Translations under genes and position numbers: made by a program | Notes under the pieces: model-generated | Seen by the model: only the letters and a program-made list of their open reading frames with translations | What the model was told of the DNA's origin: nothing | Databases searched by the model: none | Shown here: piece by piece, positions 38,048 through 48,803 of the stretch | Layout: every line of letters starts with the position of its first letter | How positions within the stretch are numbered: the stretch's first letter is position 1 | From: Lachancea thermotolerans CBS 6340 | Lineage: Eukaryota > Ascomycota > Saccharomycetes > Saccharomycetales > Saccharomycetaceae | DNA length: 64,000 nt | NCBI RefSeq assembly: GCF_000142805.1 | Contig: NC_013082.1 | Location: 1,364,001-1,428,000 of the forward strand | Direction: 5' to 3'

Positions 38048-39847
38048 ATCATCCTCTTCCCCATCTGCTCTACGCTCCTCCTTCTGTCTCGCGCTTTTGC
38101 TGTCGTCGTCTTCCTCTTCCTCGTCGTCATCTTCCTCTTCCTCGTCCTTAGGGTATCCCCCAAGTTTCATCACTACCTTGTCAACAATCTCGTTCGCGTC
38201 CATCATACCACCCAGGCCGATGTCTCCATGAATGCCCATAACTTTCTCTGAAGGTTTGAAAACTGTAATCCACGGCATTTCCTCCTTGATCATCTTGAGA
38301 TGCCGCTTGGTAATCGTAGAATTGTAGCTGCTGCTCACCATCGAAGGTGCGAGAAAAATAGGAAACATTGGGTTCCACGCGCGAACCACACTAGTTAAAA
38401 GGTTGTCGCACAGCCCAAGCGCAACTTTGGAGAGTGTGTTGGCTGTAAGCGGCGCCACTACCAGGATATCAGCCCAGCGACGAAGCTCGATATGTAAAAC
38501 TGGATCAGTGCGCTGCTTCCATACGTCCCATTCGTCTTGGTCGGTCCAAACTTGGATGTGAGCAGGCAGCTCGATTTTTGGCGCCATAGTGGGCGTTCCG
38601 CCGGGAGGACCACCCCCCACTGTTACGTTATGGTTATGCGCTGCAGCAGAGGGCGCTGTTGCCAAGGGCTTTGCTTGCTCGCCCGCTGCGGGATTTGATG
38701 ACATGGTGGGAGCAGTGGACTCAGACGCAGTCCGACTCTCGATTCTTGGTTTTCTTGACCTGTTGGCAAAGAACTGTGCAGCCGCTTGCGTTAGGATAAG
38801 CTGAATCGAGATCTTGTCTCTGCCATAAATCTCCTCCAACTTCTTGATCATTGCCTTAATTTTGAGCACAGACAAGGAGCCAGTGGCTCCAAACAACACA
38901 TGTAGCTTTCCGTCATCTTGGGGTAGCCTTGGTTCCGAGTTCTTGCCGGTTTCTCTTTTGGGAATGTTGGGAGCAATTTGGTGGAAGTTTGACGCCTCGG
39001 AGGGCAGTTCGCCTGACTCGTCGAGGGACTCAGCGATAGTTGCCTCAGGCTGCCTCAGCGCCGAATCCTGCCTCTTTTCGCCTAGCGTGAAAGAGGGACT
39101 AGGAACTTGTGGCATTGGACTAGCGCTATTGGACCTGGAGCGGAAGCTTGGCGAGTGCAGCGCATCGTCCACTACAAAGTGTGGGTGGTCATCTTTCTTT
39201 GGCTCGGGCTCGGAAGTCACAGAACTACTCCTTGGAGCCTCTTCGCCACTTGTATTTTGCTCGCTCGAGCTATGATGCAGGATGTCTGCAGAGTGCAAAA
39301 GCTTTGATATTATGTTCCCTTTTTTGCCATCGTGACGTCCCGCGCCTCCAAAGGCAGTTCCCTGACGCTGCGCCGATGCGGTAGAGTCCGTACTCGTCAG
39401 TGGAGGGGGAGAAGGAAGTCTTGATCCAGAGTTGGGGATCCCAGCTGACGGAGACGTAACGGGTTTGGCCTTTGGGCTGGTTGCATCTCCCTTATCGTTT
39501 TCCTCTGCACCGCTAGTCTTAGCCTGCTGGTTTGCCGCGTTCGCTACCGCCTGCTGCTTTAAAGTTAGGTGCTTGGAATCGCTGAAAGTCACTGTAGGGA
39601 CTCTTTTCAGACCGGGCTCGGGCGTGTTGCTAACAACCGCGCCCGAAGTTCCGCTAACGTTCATGATAGATTTGGTCGCGCAGGTACCGGGGCTCGCACT
39701 GCACTGCGAGACTGGAGAGTTTGCGCCTGGGGCAACGACTGGTGGCGGTCCCATCGAGCCATCGGGGTTGGCTTTGTTAGCTGCATTTGAAAACCGAGGC
39801 GAAACTATGCCGGGTGTTTTTTCACTATTGGTATTTTGCTCGCTCAT
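37871..39847 (-). CDS. SIS2/VHS3: Sis2/Vhs3-type phosphopantothenoylcysteine decarboxylase subunit and Ppz1 inhibitor
   Basis: 658-residue protein, single counterpart of SIS2/HAL3 (YKR072C) and VHS3 (YOR054C). The start at 39847 (MSEQNTNSEKTPG) is the first ATG; the frame is open further upstream without one. The disordered N-terminus carries SIMNVSGTSGAVVSNTPEPG, shared with Vhs3. The flavoprotein domain covers about 315-590: RLPQDDGKLHVLFGATGSLS, then WTDQDEWDVWKQRTDPVLHI and LRRWADILVVAPLTANTLSK, with the catalytic-type His. The acidic tail includes an uninterrupted run of 31 Asp (37961-38053), the part needed to inhibit the phosphatase Ppz1 in S. cerevisiae. It also takes part in CoA synthesis as a PPCDC subunit with Cab3. 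Confidence 0.96.
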
Positions 39848-40138
39848 TATAGGCCAGGAACAACTGTTGAAACCTTCTGAAGTCCTTCTAAGTGGGCTAT
39901 GTAGATCTATTGATTGTTTGGTATTCTGTAATGGTCGAAGATGCTCTTCTATATGAAGCAATAATAAAATAAATTTGAACCTGACAACCGTTATTCGTGA
40001 AAGATGATATCTTCATATGGCGAGCAAGTGGAGAGTGGAGCCTGGACTTCCAAGAGGCTTGGGAGGCGAATGGAGTTTCTGGGCTCTTGCTGTAACCATT
40101 TGCGCAACTTTGAGAAAATTGGCGTACGCTCTCCTGAC

Positions 40139-41038
40139 TTATTTCTTCTTCCTAGAACTGTTTGCGTGGCGGCCTCTACCAACCTTGACGGAGTGATGTT
40201 TCAGGCCCGAAATCGCGAATGGCGATATGAAGTTCTCTGCCGAACCACCTCCTATCCAGTCATTTAGGATCTTCTCGTTGTGTCTGCGGGTCCAATCTTC
40301 CTGTTTGAGGGCTTTTTCGTACTCTTTTTGGTCTTCTCTCAGTAGGTCGGTTGTTTGGGCGTGCTTACTGTGGACGAAACCTTTCTTTCCGAAACGTTTT
40401 TGTGAGTTCTTTGATAGAGGACTTGCTATCGAATAGCGGTTTCCGCGATTGTTCCATTGGAAGTTTGCCTTCAAGTGCGGTGTGACGTCGCCTGTCGCCG
40501 CGTCTACGGATACGGCACAGCGCATAAGAGTTGAGTAGCCACCGCATGAGGGGCAAAAGTGCTTGGGAGTGCCGTCCTTGGGGAGGGGCAACATTTTGAA
40601 GCAGGCATGACATCTGAGCATGTAGTTCCGGAGCTTTCTGATCTTCAGACCCGACAGGAAGTTCATGAGGTTCAGATTCATCTGCAACGCCACGTTTTGC
40701 ACTGCAAAATCACCAGTGGCAAGGGCCACTTGGTTCTGAGGGAGTTTTAGATGGTTCTCGGATGTCGTCTCGTGGGAATCCTCGCGCACGTTTGTTCCTT
40801 TGGTGTCTTCGCCGCTGTCTTTTATCATAACCTCAGTAAGGTTTTCTGGATTGATCCACTCTCCGTCGTCATCATCTTCGAAGTAAGAGCCATCTGCGGC
40901 TTCTTGGGATGACTGCGCATCAGCCATCTCCAAATTCTCTAGTGAATTTGCGATTTCGTCTTCGTGGGGCTCTTGGGCGTCGGGCTCACTAGCCTGGTCT
41001 TGCGCTAGGCCCGCACCTTCCTGCTCCTGTCCTTGTGT

Positions 41039-41070
<32 letters not shown>

Positions 41071-41536
41071 GTTGCCTCTTTTCACGCTGCTTCTTACCGC
41101 CTCTTCTACGCTTCTTTTTGCTTTTAGCTAGCACCTCCTTCTCCTGATCGGCCTCCTTTTCAGCTGTTTCAGCAAGATCATCACCAGGGCGTGTACGGAG
41201 TCTCCAGTCACCGCCGTTCAGCTCAACTTCCAGCTCATATGTCAGTGCGATGATGTGAATGTCGTTGGCGCTCAAAACTGCGTAGTCACCAGTAAGCATC
41301 GCGAAGTCCTTCACCCTCTTGATCGATTCAGCTTTAGGGTGACGCAGTTCTAGCGTCCCCAGACTCCGCCATAATTCCAGGTTCTTCCTGGCTTGCTCAT
41401 CCTTGATTTCCTGGAAAACTGTAGGTGTGGTGAAAAATGACTTGGCATAGCTTTGGTAGTGGGAATACGACTGTGTGATCAGCGGTGTCGCATCCAGCAC
41501 TAAGCTATTGACGTGTGCGGCAGTTTCAGCTGACAT
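40139..41536 (-). CDS. NOB1: 20S pre-rRNA D-site endonuclease Nob1
   Basis: 465-residue nuclease that cuts pre-18S rRNA at site D in late pre-40S particles. The N-terminal PIN domain starts VNSLVLDATPLI with the catalytic D15. A zinc ribbon is formed by CHACFKM and CPSCGG. A basic tail ends in GRGRHANSSRKKK. Between them is a Glu/Gln repeat (EQEQEQEQ, encoded by a CTG/CTC-rich repeat at 41040-41075) and an acidic stretch. Length is close to S. cerevisiae Nob1 (459 aa, YOR056C). It is divergent from SGT1 across 376 bp, as in S. cerevisiae. Confidence 0.96.
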
Positions 41537-41912
41537 GCCCTCTATTTATGGACTTCTGTAAGATTATATCGCAGGCTCATCGCAGCTCATCGCAGTATTG
41601 TGCATTATTATCAAAATTTTCCATGAATTACAGTGAAATGATAACCGTCATGCGTGATCTGTACACATGTGGGGTCAATCGTGAGCCTGCATCATTCGTG
41701 GGAAGCTGCTTCACGTCCTCGGTCACTTAGAACTCTCGGTTTGGCCACTAGGTAATGAGCGTGCCCTTTTCTTCGTCTTTTTATCAAATTCTTCTAGGCA
41801 TTTCTATACATGATCATGTAATCCATCTAGTATATGCGTTTAATGAAAATGATGAATTCCGGGATCGATGGCCCAGCGTCAAAACTAAGGACTTACACAA
41901 TAGACAACCGCC
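41537..41912. promoter_or_regulatory. NOB1-SGT1 divergent promoter
   Basis: 376 bp between the divergent starts. No strong factor site was recognised. AT-rich stretches lie at 41600-41640 and 41790-41850. Confidence 0.3.
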
Positions 41913-43055
41913 ATGCCAATTGAAAAAGACTTGGAAAGTGCATACAAACTTCTTTATAACGCTAAGGAGCCTGAAAAAGCTCTTGAGCTTTACGATTCTG
42001 TATTGAAGCAATCGCCAAGCAACTTGGTGGCACACATTTATAAGGCCGCAAGCTTAGAGAAGTTGTACTATGGGTTCAAAAGCTGGCATAGCCAGGAAAC
42101 ACTTGAAAATGCACAGGGTCTCCTTGAAAAGGCGCTTGAGATCGCGCAGCAGCGACAAAATCGATCCAAACAGGCACTTGTGAACTTCCGTTTGTTTGTG
42201 CACTACTACAACCGAAAGATGTACATAGAGGCCCAAAGATATTTTGACAAAGCGCGCGAGCTCGAGTATCGCGACGATACACTGCCAATCTGGGAAGCGA
42301 ACTTGACCAAGAAAGTTGAAAAGTGGAAGCGCAAGCACGGAGATGACTCGGGTGCCACCTCGCGCCAACAAACGCTCACAGAGAAGCAGCAAGACACAAC
42401 GCCACAAGCGGCTTTGTCTGGTCAGACCGTACCCGAGACTCCTAGTGAGAAATTACCATTCAAAGTTGATTGGTACCAGTCCTCCACACACGTCACCATC
42501 TCCTTATTTACCATGGCCCTTCCTAAGTCCAAAGACGACGTCTTCATTGAATTTTCGAGCGGCAACAGAAATGTCGAGCTTTCCTATTCAATTCCCACGT
42601 CTGGTTCTGAGTTCCAGTATTCCGTAAGGCTCTCGCATGCTGTGGATCCGCAGTCTGTCCGCACCACAGTCTTGTCAAAAAAGCTTGAAATATCGTTTGC
42701 CAAAGTTGAAAAACGCCAGTGGAAGCGGCTTGAATCTTCAGGTGCGGAAGAAGAATTGGTGTCAATTTCAATCCCCAGCAGTGGACCTGAAGCCACCAAC
42801 GCTCATCAATACCCAACGTCATCTAAGAAAGGGATTGACTGGTCGAAACTTGAGGTTGACGATGACGACCAAGCCCAATCTGCGGATGCATTCTTTCAGC
42901 AATTGTACGCCAATTCTGACCCGGATACAAGGCGTGCGATGATGAAGTCATACGTAGAAAGCAACGGCACCGCGTTGAACACCAACTGGGAAGAGGTATC
43001 TATAAAGCAAGTTGAAGCTGCACCACCGCAGGATATGAAACTCGAGAAACGGTGA
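41913..43055 (+). CDS. SGT1: Hsp90 / SCF co-chaperone Sgt1
   Basis: 380-residue protein with the Sgt1 layout: TPR repeats at about 1-135 (YKLLYNAKEPEKALELYDSV), a CS domain at about 183-270 (FKVDWYQSSTHVTISLFTM), and a C-terminal SGS domain (KKGIDWSKLEVDDDDQAQSA, then ADAFFQQLYANSDPDTRRAM and KSYVESNGTALNTNWEEV). Sgt1 links Hsp90 to Skp1 and is needed for kinetochore CBF3 assembly and SCF ubiquitin ligases. S. cerevisiae Sgt1 is 395 aa (YOR057W). Confidence 0.97.
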   Translation: MPIEKDLESAYKLLYNAKEPEKALELYDSVLKQSPSNLVAHIYKAASLEKLYYGFKSWHSQETLENAQGLLEKALEIAQQRQNRSKQALVNFRLFVHYYNRKMYIEAQRYFDKARELEYRDDTLPIWEANLTKKVEKWKRKHGDDSGATSRQQTLTEKQQDTTPQAALSGQTVPETPSEKLPFKVDWYQSSTHVTISLFTMALPKSKDDVFIEFSSGNRNVELSYSIPTSGSEFQYSVRLSHAVDPQSVRTTVLSKKLEISFAKVEKRQWKRLESSGAEEELVSISIPSSGPEATNAHQYPTSSKKGIDWSKLEVDDDDQAQSADAFFQQLYANSDPDTRRAMMKSYVESNGTALNTNWEEVSIKQVEAAPPQDMKLEKR

Positions 43056-43168
43056 GCTTTATGCACATGGACTCCTTTCAAAATTGTATTTCCTTCCAAA
43101 CTCCTTTATCTGATTATTACCGTAATGTTACATTTTTGACTAGAGTTATATATGAGCCCAAACGTTAC

Positions 43169-45892
43169 TCAAAAAACATCTGTATCCCAGTTTATGCATG
43201 ATGGGGCGTCCCCCATGTCTCCTTGCGTGGCATTCATTTTAGCCAGTCTCTCCGTTTTCCATTTGGCGAAATTTTCATCATCCGCCATTATGCTTGTGTC
43301 TTCCCCCTCACCAAAGCCATTGTCGGCGTCATTCTGCTCAACATTGAGGGTAAACTTCCCCTCAGGGGATTTGGTGATTCTGTAGACTGAGTCGTCCTGT
43401 TCTTTTGAAGGCGGCTGTTGGGCGAGAACCGAGTTACTCTTGATCTTTGCAGGCGATTTCAGCATGAACAAAACGTTGTTTTCCTTGTCGATGCTTGCTC
43501 CACTTTCTTCAAGTTTTGCGCCCAAAGAGTTTTGGCTTAGGTTCATTGGTGCTTTTCTGATATGCCTTGTTTTTCCTAGGTTTGATTCGACTCTGTTGAG
43601 TTTATTCGGTGAAATTTGCATGAGCCGTGTTGAGTTGATGGTTGTTCCTTTTGGAGCCCGAGAAGTACCAGGCATTCCGCTTTCTCTCGGGAATGTTGCA
43701 CTGCGGTTGAGCGTCGGGATTTTCGTGGGACTACTGCGCATGTTCACCACAGCTCGCATGTCGTGGTCCAGCTCTCTAATAGGACTTGACATCCTTGTTG
43801 CTCTCATGTATCTGTTAAAGGATTGGTTTGTGCTATTGTCTGATGGCCCAAGAATGGGTCCCGGCTTTGACGTTCTCATTGGTGTCCTCTCAGTAGACCG
43901 TCTAAAGGTCTTGGGGACCTTGCGCTGTTGAGTGAAATCCTTAACTGGAGAGCGCCTAGTAGCTGCTGTTTTAGATGAATTATTATAGGAAACGGTTGGT
44001 CCTTTGAAAAACGAGTTTACTCTGCTCCTTGGGTATTTGCTTATTATTTCCTCCTCCTGCTCGAGAACGACGTCAAGAAACCGTGATCCCTCGATCATCA
44101 AAGGCCCGCCCGAGTCCTCTTCAAATTTGATAAGCTTTCGTATCAGGTCTTGAATGACATCTGGAAAATGCCTCGTTATGCGCTTTCTGGTTTTTTCCTC
44201 TTCCAAAAGAATCCTATGCGAATTGCGAAGCAAAAGCCTTGAAGAATCTTTGCTGCTCTTCTCTAAAGCCACCTTATCATTTTGAAGAGATTTGAATTCC
44301 TCAATCAATTTTAGAATAGGTCTGTAAAGCGAGAACCTCTTTTCAAGATCCACTATTTCTGCCTCACAAGTCTCGAGTAGTTTTTCATCATCTTCTAAGG
44401 TTGCTGAGCGCGCAGTCATCGACGCATACATTTCTTTAAACGCTGAAGTTTCACGGTCGGTAAAGTGCATTGCCAACCACAGTTGCTGAATCTTCGCCCA
44501 GGAATCTTCGATCAAAAGTTTGATCAATTTCTTTTTCATCTCTTGAAGCCTGTCAAGCTCCTCAGTAAAGTTCTTGAGTGCCATATCAGAAAGGTTTCCA
44601 TTATCCGATTCGAACTTATTGATATATGATGAAGGAATCTTTAGCTTTTCCCACAGTTGACTACAGTTTTTCTGAAGCTTCTCTTTTGCTTGCTTGCGGC
44701 TTTGCTCAATCTCTTTAAAATGCTTCTGTACTTCTTCGAGTTTCGTTAACGCATTGGTCGAAAAGCACATATCTTCGGTATTTTGACTGCTTTCCGCTGA
44801 AACTTGTCGCAGTGCTCTTGCCACGCTATCTTCAAGCACACCTTCCGGAGTCAGGCCCAGAATCGTGAGAACATCAAGTATTCCTTTACCCGTCTCATGC
44901 AATTTGTCCATCCTCGATCTGAACTCTTTCTCGAATAAAGAAGACAAGGTGTCAACTCGGCCGACCATTTTTTCAGATATGTCATTGAAGTTTATGGTGC
45001 TGAGCAAGGCTTGTCTGTTCTGGACAATGAAATCGTAGATCTTATCGACATCATGAACGGATGAAGTTAAAAAGCTCTTGTATAGCTTGCATGTTTCAAG
45101 TGGCGGAATTACTGAGAGTAGTTCTTCAACGTCCCACTCTTGTTCTTCTGGCTGATAGTCACTCACGGTGTTCACTAAAGATTTCAGTTTCATTACACTG
45201 TCCAAAAATGAAGACAACTTAGGGATGTATGTTTTGATGACATAGCCCTTGGCTTTCTTTAGAGTCTTCTGTTTGTTCAGAAGTGATGTTGGCTTTTTGG
45301 GAGAGCTTGGGTTGCCGTTGTTGGACACTTGTGCGTCGCCCAATATGATAACATTTCGAGTGTAAAGATCTGGAATTGTTGACGTTCCTTTGGAGTCGTT
45401 AGTGACCTGTAGTATTCTTTGGAGAACCTGCTGACAGATCTGGTTTTCAGATGTTATCTTCTCCCTTTCCTGGTTAGCCTGTTCGAAGAAACCAGTGATG
45501 GAGTCTGAGATATTATTGAAAATGAGCTTCTCCTTAGACGCAATCTGCGTGTTCGAGTAGCCAATTTCTTTGTAAATTACGTTGAGCTCATCAAGAAGCT
45601 TTTCTAGCTTTCGTGTAATAAGGTTGAAGTTCTCCTTGTAGGCGGTGAAACTGGCAGATTCCTCCCTGCCCATTTGCGCCAGCTCTCTAGGAGCCCTGAT
45701 AGGCGAGGTGAGATTCTTGATGTTCACAGGAGTTAGCCTCAAGAATTCTGTGCTCTCTGAATAGTTTGCGAAAAGCATGGGACTTCGTACCGATGATGCC
45801 GCGGTGGATGACACTTGTGACGAGCTGTGGTTGTCTTGCGAATAAAAGCACTTCGGTACATGTGTTTCGTTGAGGTTTTGTAAATCAGACAT
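43169..45892 (-). CDS. ASE1: Anaphase spindle midzone protein Ase1 (MAP65/PRC1 family)
   Basis: 907-residue coiled-coil protein, similar in length to S. cerevisiae Ase1 (885 aa, YOR058C). It bundles antiparallel microtubules in the anaphase midzone. The long helical region is at about 65-560. The MAP65 microtubule-binding spectrin region includes EEEKTRKRITRHFPDVIQDL and KFEEDSGGPLMIEGSRFLDV. The C-terminal third is basic and Ser/Thr-Pro-rich, with many SP/TP sites (RSPVKDF, MRSSPTKIP), the sites used by Cdk1 in yeast. Convergent with SGT1, stops 113 bp apart. Confidence 0.95.
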   Translation of the reverse strand: MSDLQNLNETHVPKCFYSQDNHSSSQVSSTAASSVRSPMLFANYSESTEFLRLTPVNIKNLTSPIRAPRELAQMGREESASFTAYKENFNLITRKLEKLLDELNVIYKEIGYSNTQIASKEKLIFNNISDSITGFFEQANQEREKITSENQICQQVLQRILQVTNDSKGTSTIPDLYTRNVIILGDAQVSNNGNPSSPKKPTSLLNKQKTLKKAKGYVIKTYIPKLSSFLDSVMKLKSLVNTVSDYQPEEQEWDVEELLSVIPPLETCKLYKSFLTSSVHDVDKIYDFIVQNRQALLSTINFNDISEKMVGRVDTLSSLFEKEFRSRMDKLHETGKGILDVLTILGLTPEGVLEDSVARALRQVSAESSQNTEDMCFSTNALTKLEEVQKHFKEIEQSRKQAKEKLQKNCSQLWEKLKIPSSYINKFESDNGNLSDMALKNFTEELDRLQEMKKKLIKLLIEDSWAKIQQLWLAMHFTDRETSAFKEMYASMTARSATLEDDEKLLETCEAEIVDLEKRFSLYRPILKLIEEFKSLQNDKVALEKSSKDSSRLLLRNSHRILLEEEKTRKRITRHFPDVIQDLIRKLIKFEEDSGGPLMIEGSRFLDVVLEQEEEIISKYPRSRVNSFFKGPTVSYNNSSKTAATRRSPVKDFTQQRKVPKTFRRSTERTPMRTSKPGPILGPSDNSTNQSFNRYMRATRMSSPIRELDHDMRAVVNMRSSPTKIPTLNRSATFPRESGMPGTSRAPKGTTINSTRLMQISPNKLNRVESNLGKTRHIRKAPMNLSQNSLGAKLEESGASIDKENNVLFMLKSPAKIKSNSVLAQQPPSKEQDDSVYRITKSPEGKFTLNVEQNDADNGFGEGEDTSIMADDENFAKWKTERLAKMNATQGDMGDAPSCINWDTDVF

Positions 45893-46422
45893 CGTGCTGT
45901 CCTAACCTTAAAACCCGCTAGCTCTGTTCTTGATTGTCGGAGCTATTCACGATTTGTCTAACTTAAGTTTTTATGTATATGCTAATAACTACAAACAAGT
46001 TATTTATGTTTTTCCTACAACGGAAAATCGTAAACAAAAATTAGTTTTGGGACCGGCTCAACCAAGACCCTAATATGAGAAAGCAAAGGGCCGTGATATT
46101 TGTGGGGCTAAGTATGACTGGCTTTAGCTGCGTGCAGCGCTCTTAAACTCTCAACTTCAAGAACGTATTTTTTACACAATGTATAATTTGTGGTACAAAA
46201 CATGATTGTTGAGAAAAGTTTATTTAAGCAGCGACTTAAAGAACTTTGAAGCATTAAGGCTGGAACTTCCGAACTCTGCTCCTAAAATGCGACAAAGTTC
46301 AGGATTGCCTTCTAGAGCACCCTGGTAAGCTTGTGAGAGACATTGAACACCCAAGAATTCCACTTCCTCTGGTTTTATGATATCGTTATGTAGCCCAAGA
46401 TTGTTAGGCCATCAAGAACTCG
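45893..46422. other. ASE1 upstream region up to tRNA-Lys
   Basis: 530 bp, AT-rich, containing the ASE1 promoter and the upstream flank of the tRNA gene. No MCB (ACGCGT) site or other distinct motif was seen and no LTR ends were recognised. Confidence 0.3.
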
Positions 46423-46512
46423 TCCTTGTTAGCTCAGTTGGTAGAGCGTTCGGCTTTTAAGCATTGCTTGCAAGGAACCGAAATGTCAGGGGTTCGACCC
46501 CCCTATGAGGAG
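46423..46512 (+). tRNA. tK(UUU): tRNA-Lys (anticodon TTT) with 17-nt intron
   Basis: 90-nt gene: TCCTTGTTAGCTCAGTTGGT at the 5' end, anticodon loop CTTTTAA, T-arm GGGGTTCGACCCCC, and a fully paired acceptor stem with G73. The intron (46460-46476, 17 nt) sits one base 3' of the anticodon as in yeast tRNA-Lys(UUU), where it is about 23 nt. After splicing the tRNA is 73 nt and nearly identical to that of S. cerevisiae. A T5 terminator follows at 46516-46520. Confidence 0.97.
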
Positions 46513-46614
46513 TTCTTTTTAATTTTTTGGTTCCACGGACATTACATAAAAAATTACATGCGAAGGCCATCGCGCTAACTCCTAAACAACTCAAGAACAA
46601 AGAAATATACAGAC

Positions 46615-47132
46615 ATGTCAACTTCCGGCAACTTTGATGTCGAAGAGCCCCTAATAAGCTCAGTTAAACCACGTATGTGAGAAAATTACACCGTTTAAGG
46701 CTCTTGCCTTGTTTCAGTGCTCATTATCTAACAAAGAGCGAAGTTACCGATGCGACTATCACGGTAAGAGTTATCAAGTCTTTCCCCTACAGAAACGTGA
46801 AAAATATTGTATTTACTGGCTATGACCTGACGAGCAAGAACGCCCAGGAGCTGCTTGCCGATTCGGTGGCACATATCAAGACGACAGGCGCCTTCAGAGC
46901 ATTCCGTAACGTGGACTACAATACGTTAAAGATATACACGCATGCACATGGGTCCAAAACAGTTAACTTGGTTGTGAACTTCGACCATGACGAAGACTGG
47001 GTGCTTGATACGACCGAGAAGGGTAACGACAAGAAGCTGGTCGACTATGGGATTGGAAACGAGACCGAAATATCTCTTTTCAACGATCAAGATTATCTCC
47101 AATTCAAGGCCAACCCTGAGGAAAAATGGTAA
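46615..47132 (+). CDS. AIM29: Aim29 (UPF0538 family), spliced
   Basis: Exon 1 46615-46672, intron 46673-46743 (71 nt), exon 2 46744-47132. The intron starts GTATGT and ends GCGAAG. The likely branch site is TTATCTAAC at 46724-46732, a variant of TACTAAC. Only this 3' site keeps the frame (..KP-LTDATITV..). The 148-residue product has VIKSFPYRNVKNIVFTGYDL, then YTHAHGSKTVNLVVNFDHDE and the end NDQDYLQFKANPEEKW, as in S. cerevisiae YKR074W. Its molecular function is unknown; deletion affects mitochondrial inheritance. It lies between YOR058C and YOR059C homologues. Confidence 0.92.
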
Positions 47133-47331
47133 TCAAGGGAAGGATTGAACCTTATGTCTTTTGGTTGTTTATGTATCTTAGTGAACAGGATTCTTGCCAA
47201 GTGAACACACATCTTAGTTGAAAACTAATTACAACGATGAATAAATAACGATGACAATGATATAACAATAACAATGACTAAAATGACGAAACACGAACCC
47301 ACCAAAAAACCGTCGTGTCCCTTGCTTGATG

Positions 47332-48657
47332 CTACTGGGAAATTAAGAAATCCACAAGCTGTGCGACGAACTGAAGGCCGGAAATGCTATATGGAGTTGT
47401 CCCTTTCAAGCCTTTTCTGGCTACAATCCCATCATGCGCATTCAGCGACTTAATGTAGATCGGTATACGTATCCAGGAAAGCTTGTCCAGGTTTTGATAG
47501 ATGCTGTTCCTCTGCACATCAAAATTCAAGGCTTTGAACTTTGTTTTGGAGTTTGAACCCCAACTGCAGTTATATTTGTTGATAAAATCCTCCCATGAGA
47601 TATTTTCCTTGACCATTGGTTCACCACTGTCAGCGTCAAGACTTTCTTCTTGATCACTTGCCAGTACGCCAACAGTATCGCGCAAAGTGTCCGCGATTTT
47701 ATCTCGCAAACCCAATTTGCGGCGCAATAACACACCGCCTTCACCCTTATGCAACATCCTCTGGTAATTGATAGTGGCCAGGTAGCTGTAACATGTACCT
47801 AACACGTTGGCAACAAAAAACAAAGGCAGGATAAATACAAGGGCGCAGCAAATAAGAAGGACCAGAATCCAGCGTAAAACTTGAAAGCCTTCGCGTGGAG
47901 GCCGGGAGGCATCTGGATCAAGTTTATCCATGTTAATGATACGGGGGACCATCTTCAAGTTTTCTCCGGGCAAATTGTGCTCGAATTCGTACTTGATGCG
48001 GTTTCCTGTGTCCATAAATGGATCGCAGTCTGTGATGAAGGACGTGTAAAAGGCCACGGATCTGTCGTTCTTCACATTGGCAACGCATATGCGATGCTTG
48101 AACCGCGCTAACCCTTCCAGGTAATCACCGCTGCTGAGCCGCACTAGAACCGACTTTTCAGGTAGACTATCCTGAATAAACAGCTGTCTACCGGTCCGAC
48201 CCAGGATTGTGGTTCCAAGTGCGGAAAGGAGTTTGAGAGCTGCCCGCTGGTGTCCAGCGTGATTGTCTCTCAAGAAAAAGTGGACGCCCAAGTGCGGTGT
48301 GGCGAATGTAATAAAAAGCTGTGGCTCAATATTTTGGAACAGTTCATGGCACTCTGTAAAGATCTTGCCTATTATAAACCGCGAGATGAGCCCACCCATA
48401 GAGTACCCAACGAAGCTGATTTTCGTAATTTCACCCTTTTCAAACCGGTTCATATACTGACAGATTTCCAACAGAGTACGGTAACCTATTATCTCAATGC
48501 CATCAAAAGTCTTGAAGTAGCCGTTCTGTCGCGGGGAGAAAAACAGGATATCGTCACTCCCATGGAGTGTTTCCGAAAACACATCGCGAATAGAGTTCAT
48601 GTGCTTGTAATTACCCCACAAACCGTGCACTAGCACGAAAAGGTGTTTGCCGCCCAT
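47332..48657 (-). CDS. LPL1: Lipid-droplet phospholipase Lpl1
   Basis: 441-residue DUF676-family alpha/beta hydrolase (S. cerevisiae YOR059C, 450 aa). The start MGGKHLFVLVHGLWG carries the oxyanion HG motif and the nucleophile elbow is GYSMG with S86. A hydrophobic hairpin at about 265-295 (VLRWILVLLICCALVFILPL) anchors it to membrane or lipid droplet. The C-terminal HDGIVARKGLKG provides a candidate catalytic His. Lpl1 hydrolyses phospholipids at the sn-2 position and helps lipid-droplet morphology. Convergent with AIM29, stops about 200 bp apart. Confidence 0.95.
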   Translation of the reverse strand: MGGKHLFVLVHGLWGNYKHMNSIRDVFSETLHGSDDILFFSPRQNGYFKTFDGIEIIGYRTLLEICQYMNRFEKGEITKISFVGYSMGGLISRFIIGKIFTECHELFQNIEPQLFITFATPHLGVHFFLRDNHAGHQRAALKLLSALGTTILGRTGRQLFIQDSLPEKSVLVRLSSGDYLEGLARFKHRICVANVKNDRSVAFYTSFITDCDPFMDTGNRIKYEFEHNLPGENLKMVPRIINMDKLDPDASRPPREGFQVLRWILVLLICCALVFILPLFFVANVLGTCYSYLATINYQRMLHKGEGGVLLRRKLGLRDKIADTLRDTVGVLASDQEESLDADSGEPMVKENISWEDFINKYNCSWGSNSKTKFKALNFDVQRNSIYQNLDKLSWIRIPIYIKSLNAHDGIVARKGLKGTTPYSISGLQFVAQLVDFLISQ

Positions 48658-48803
48658 GCGGAGCGTAGTTTATTGCGTTAGCAGTTCAGAGTGCTTGGAA
48701 ACAAGTCAGCTTTCTGGTAATGCCTGGCTTTTCCTTGGTCATACATTACTTCCCATGATGATCTAAAATTCGGGGGTTTAACGGAATGATCCCACATCGT
48801 TAT

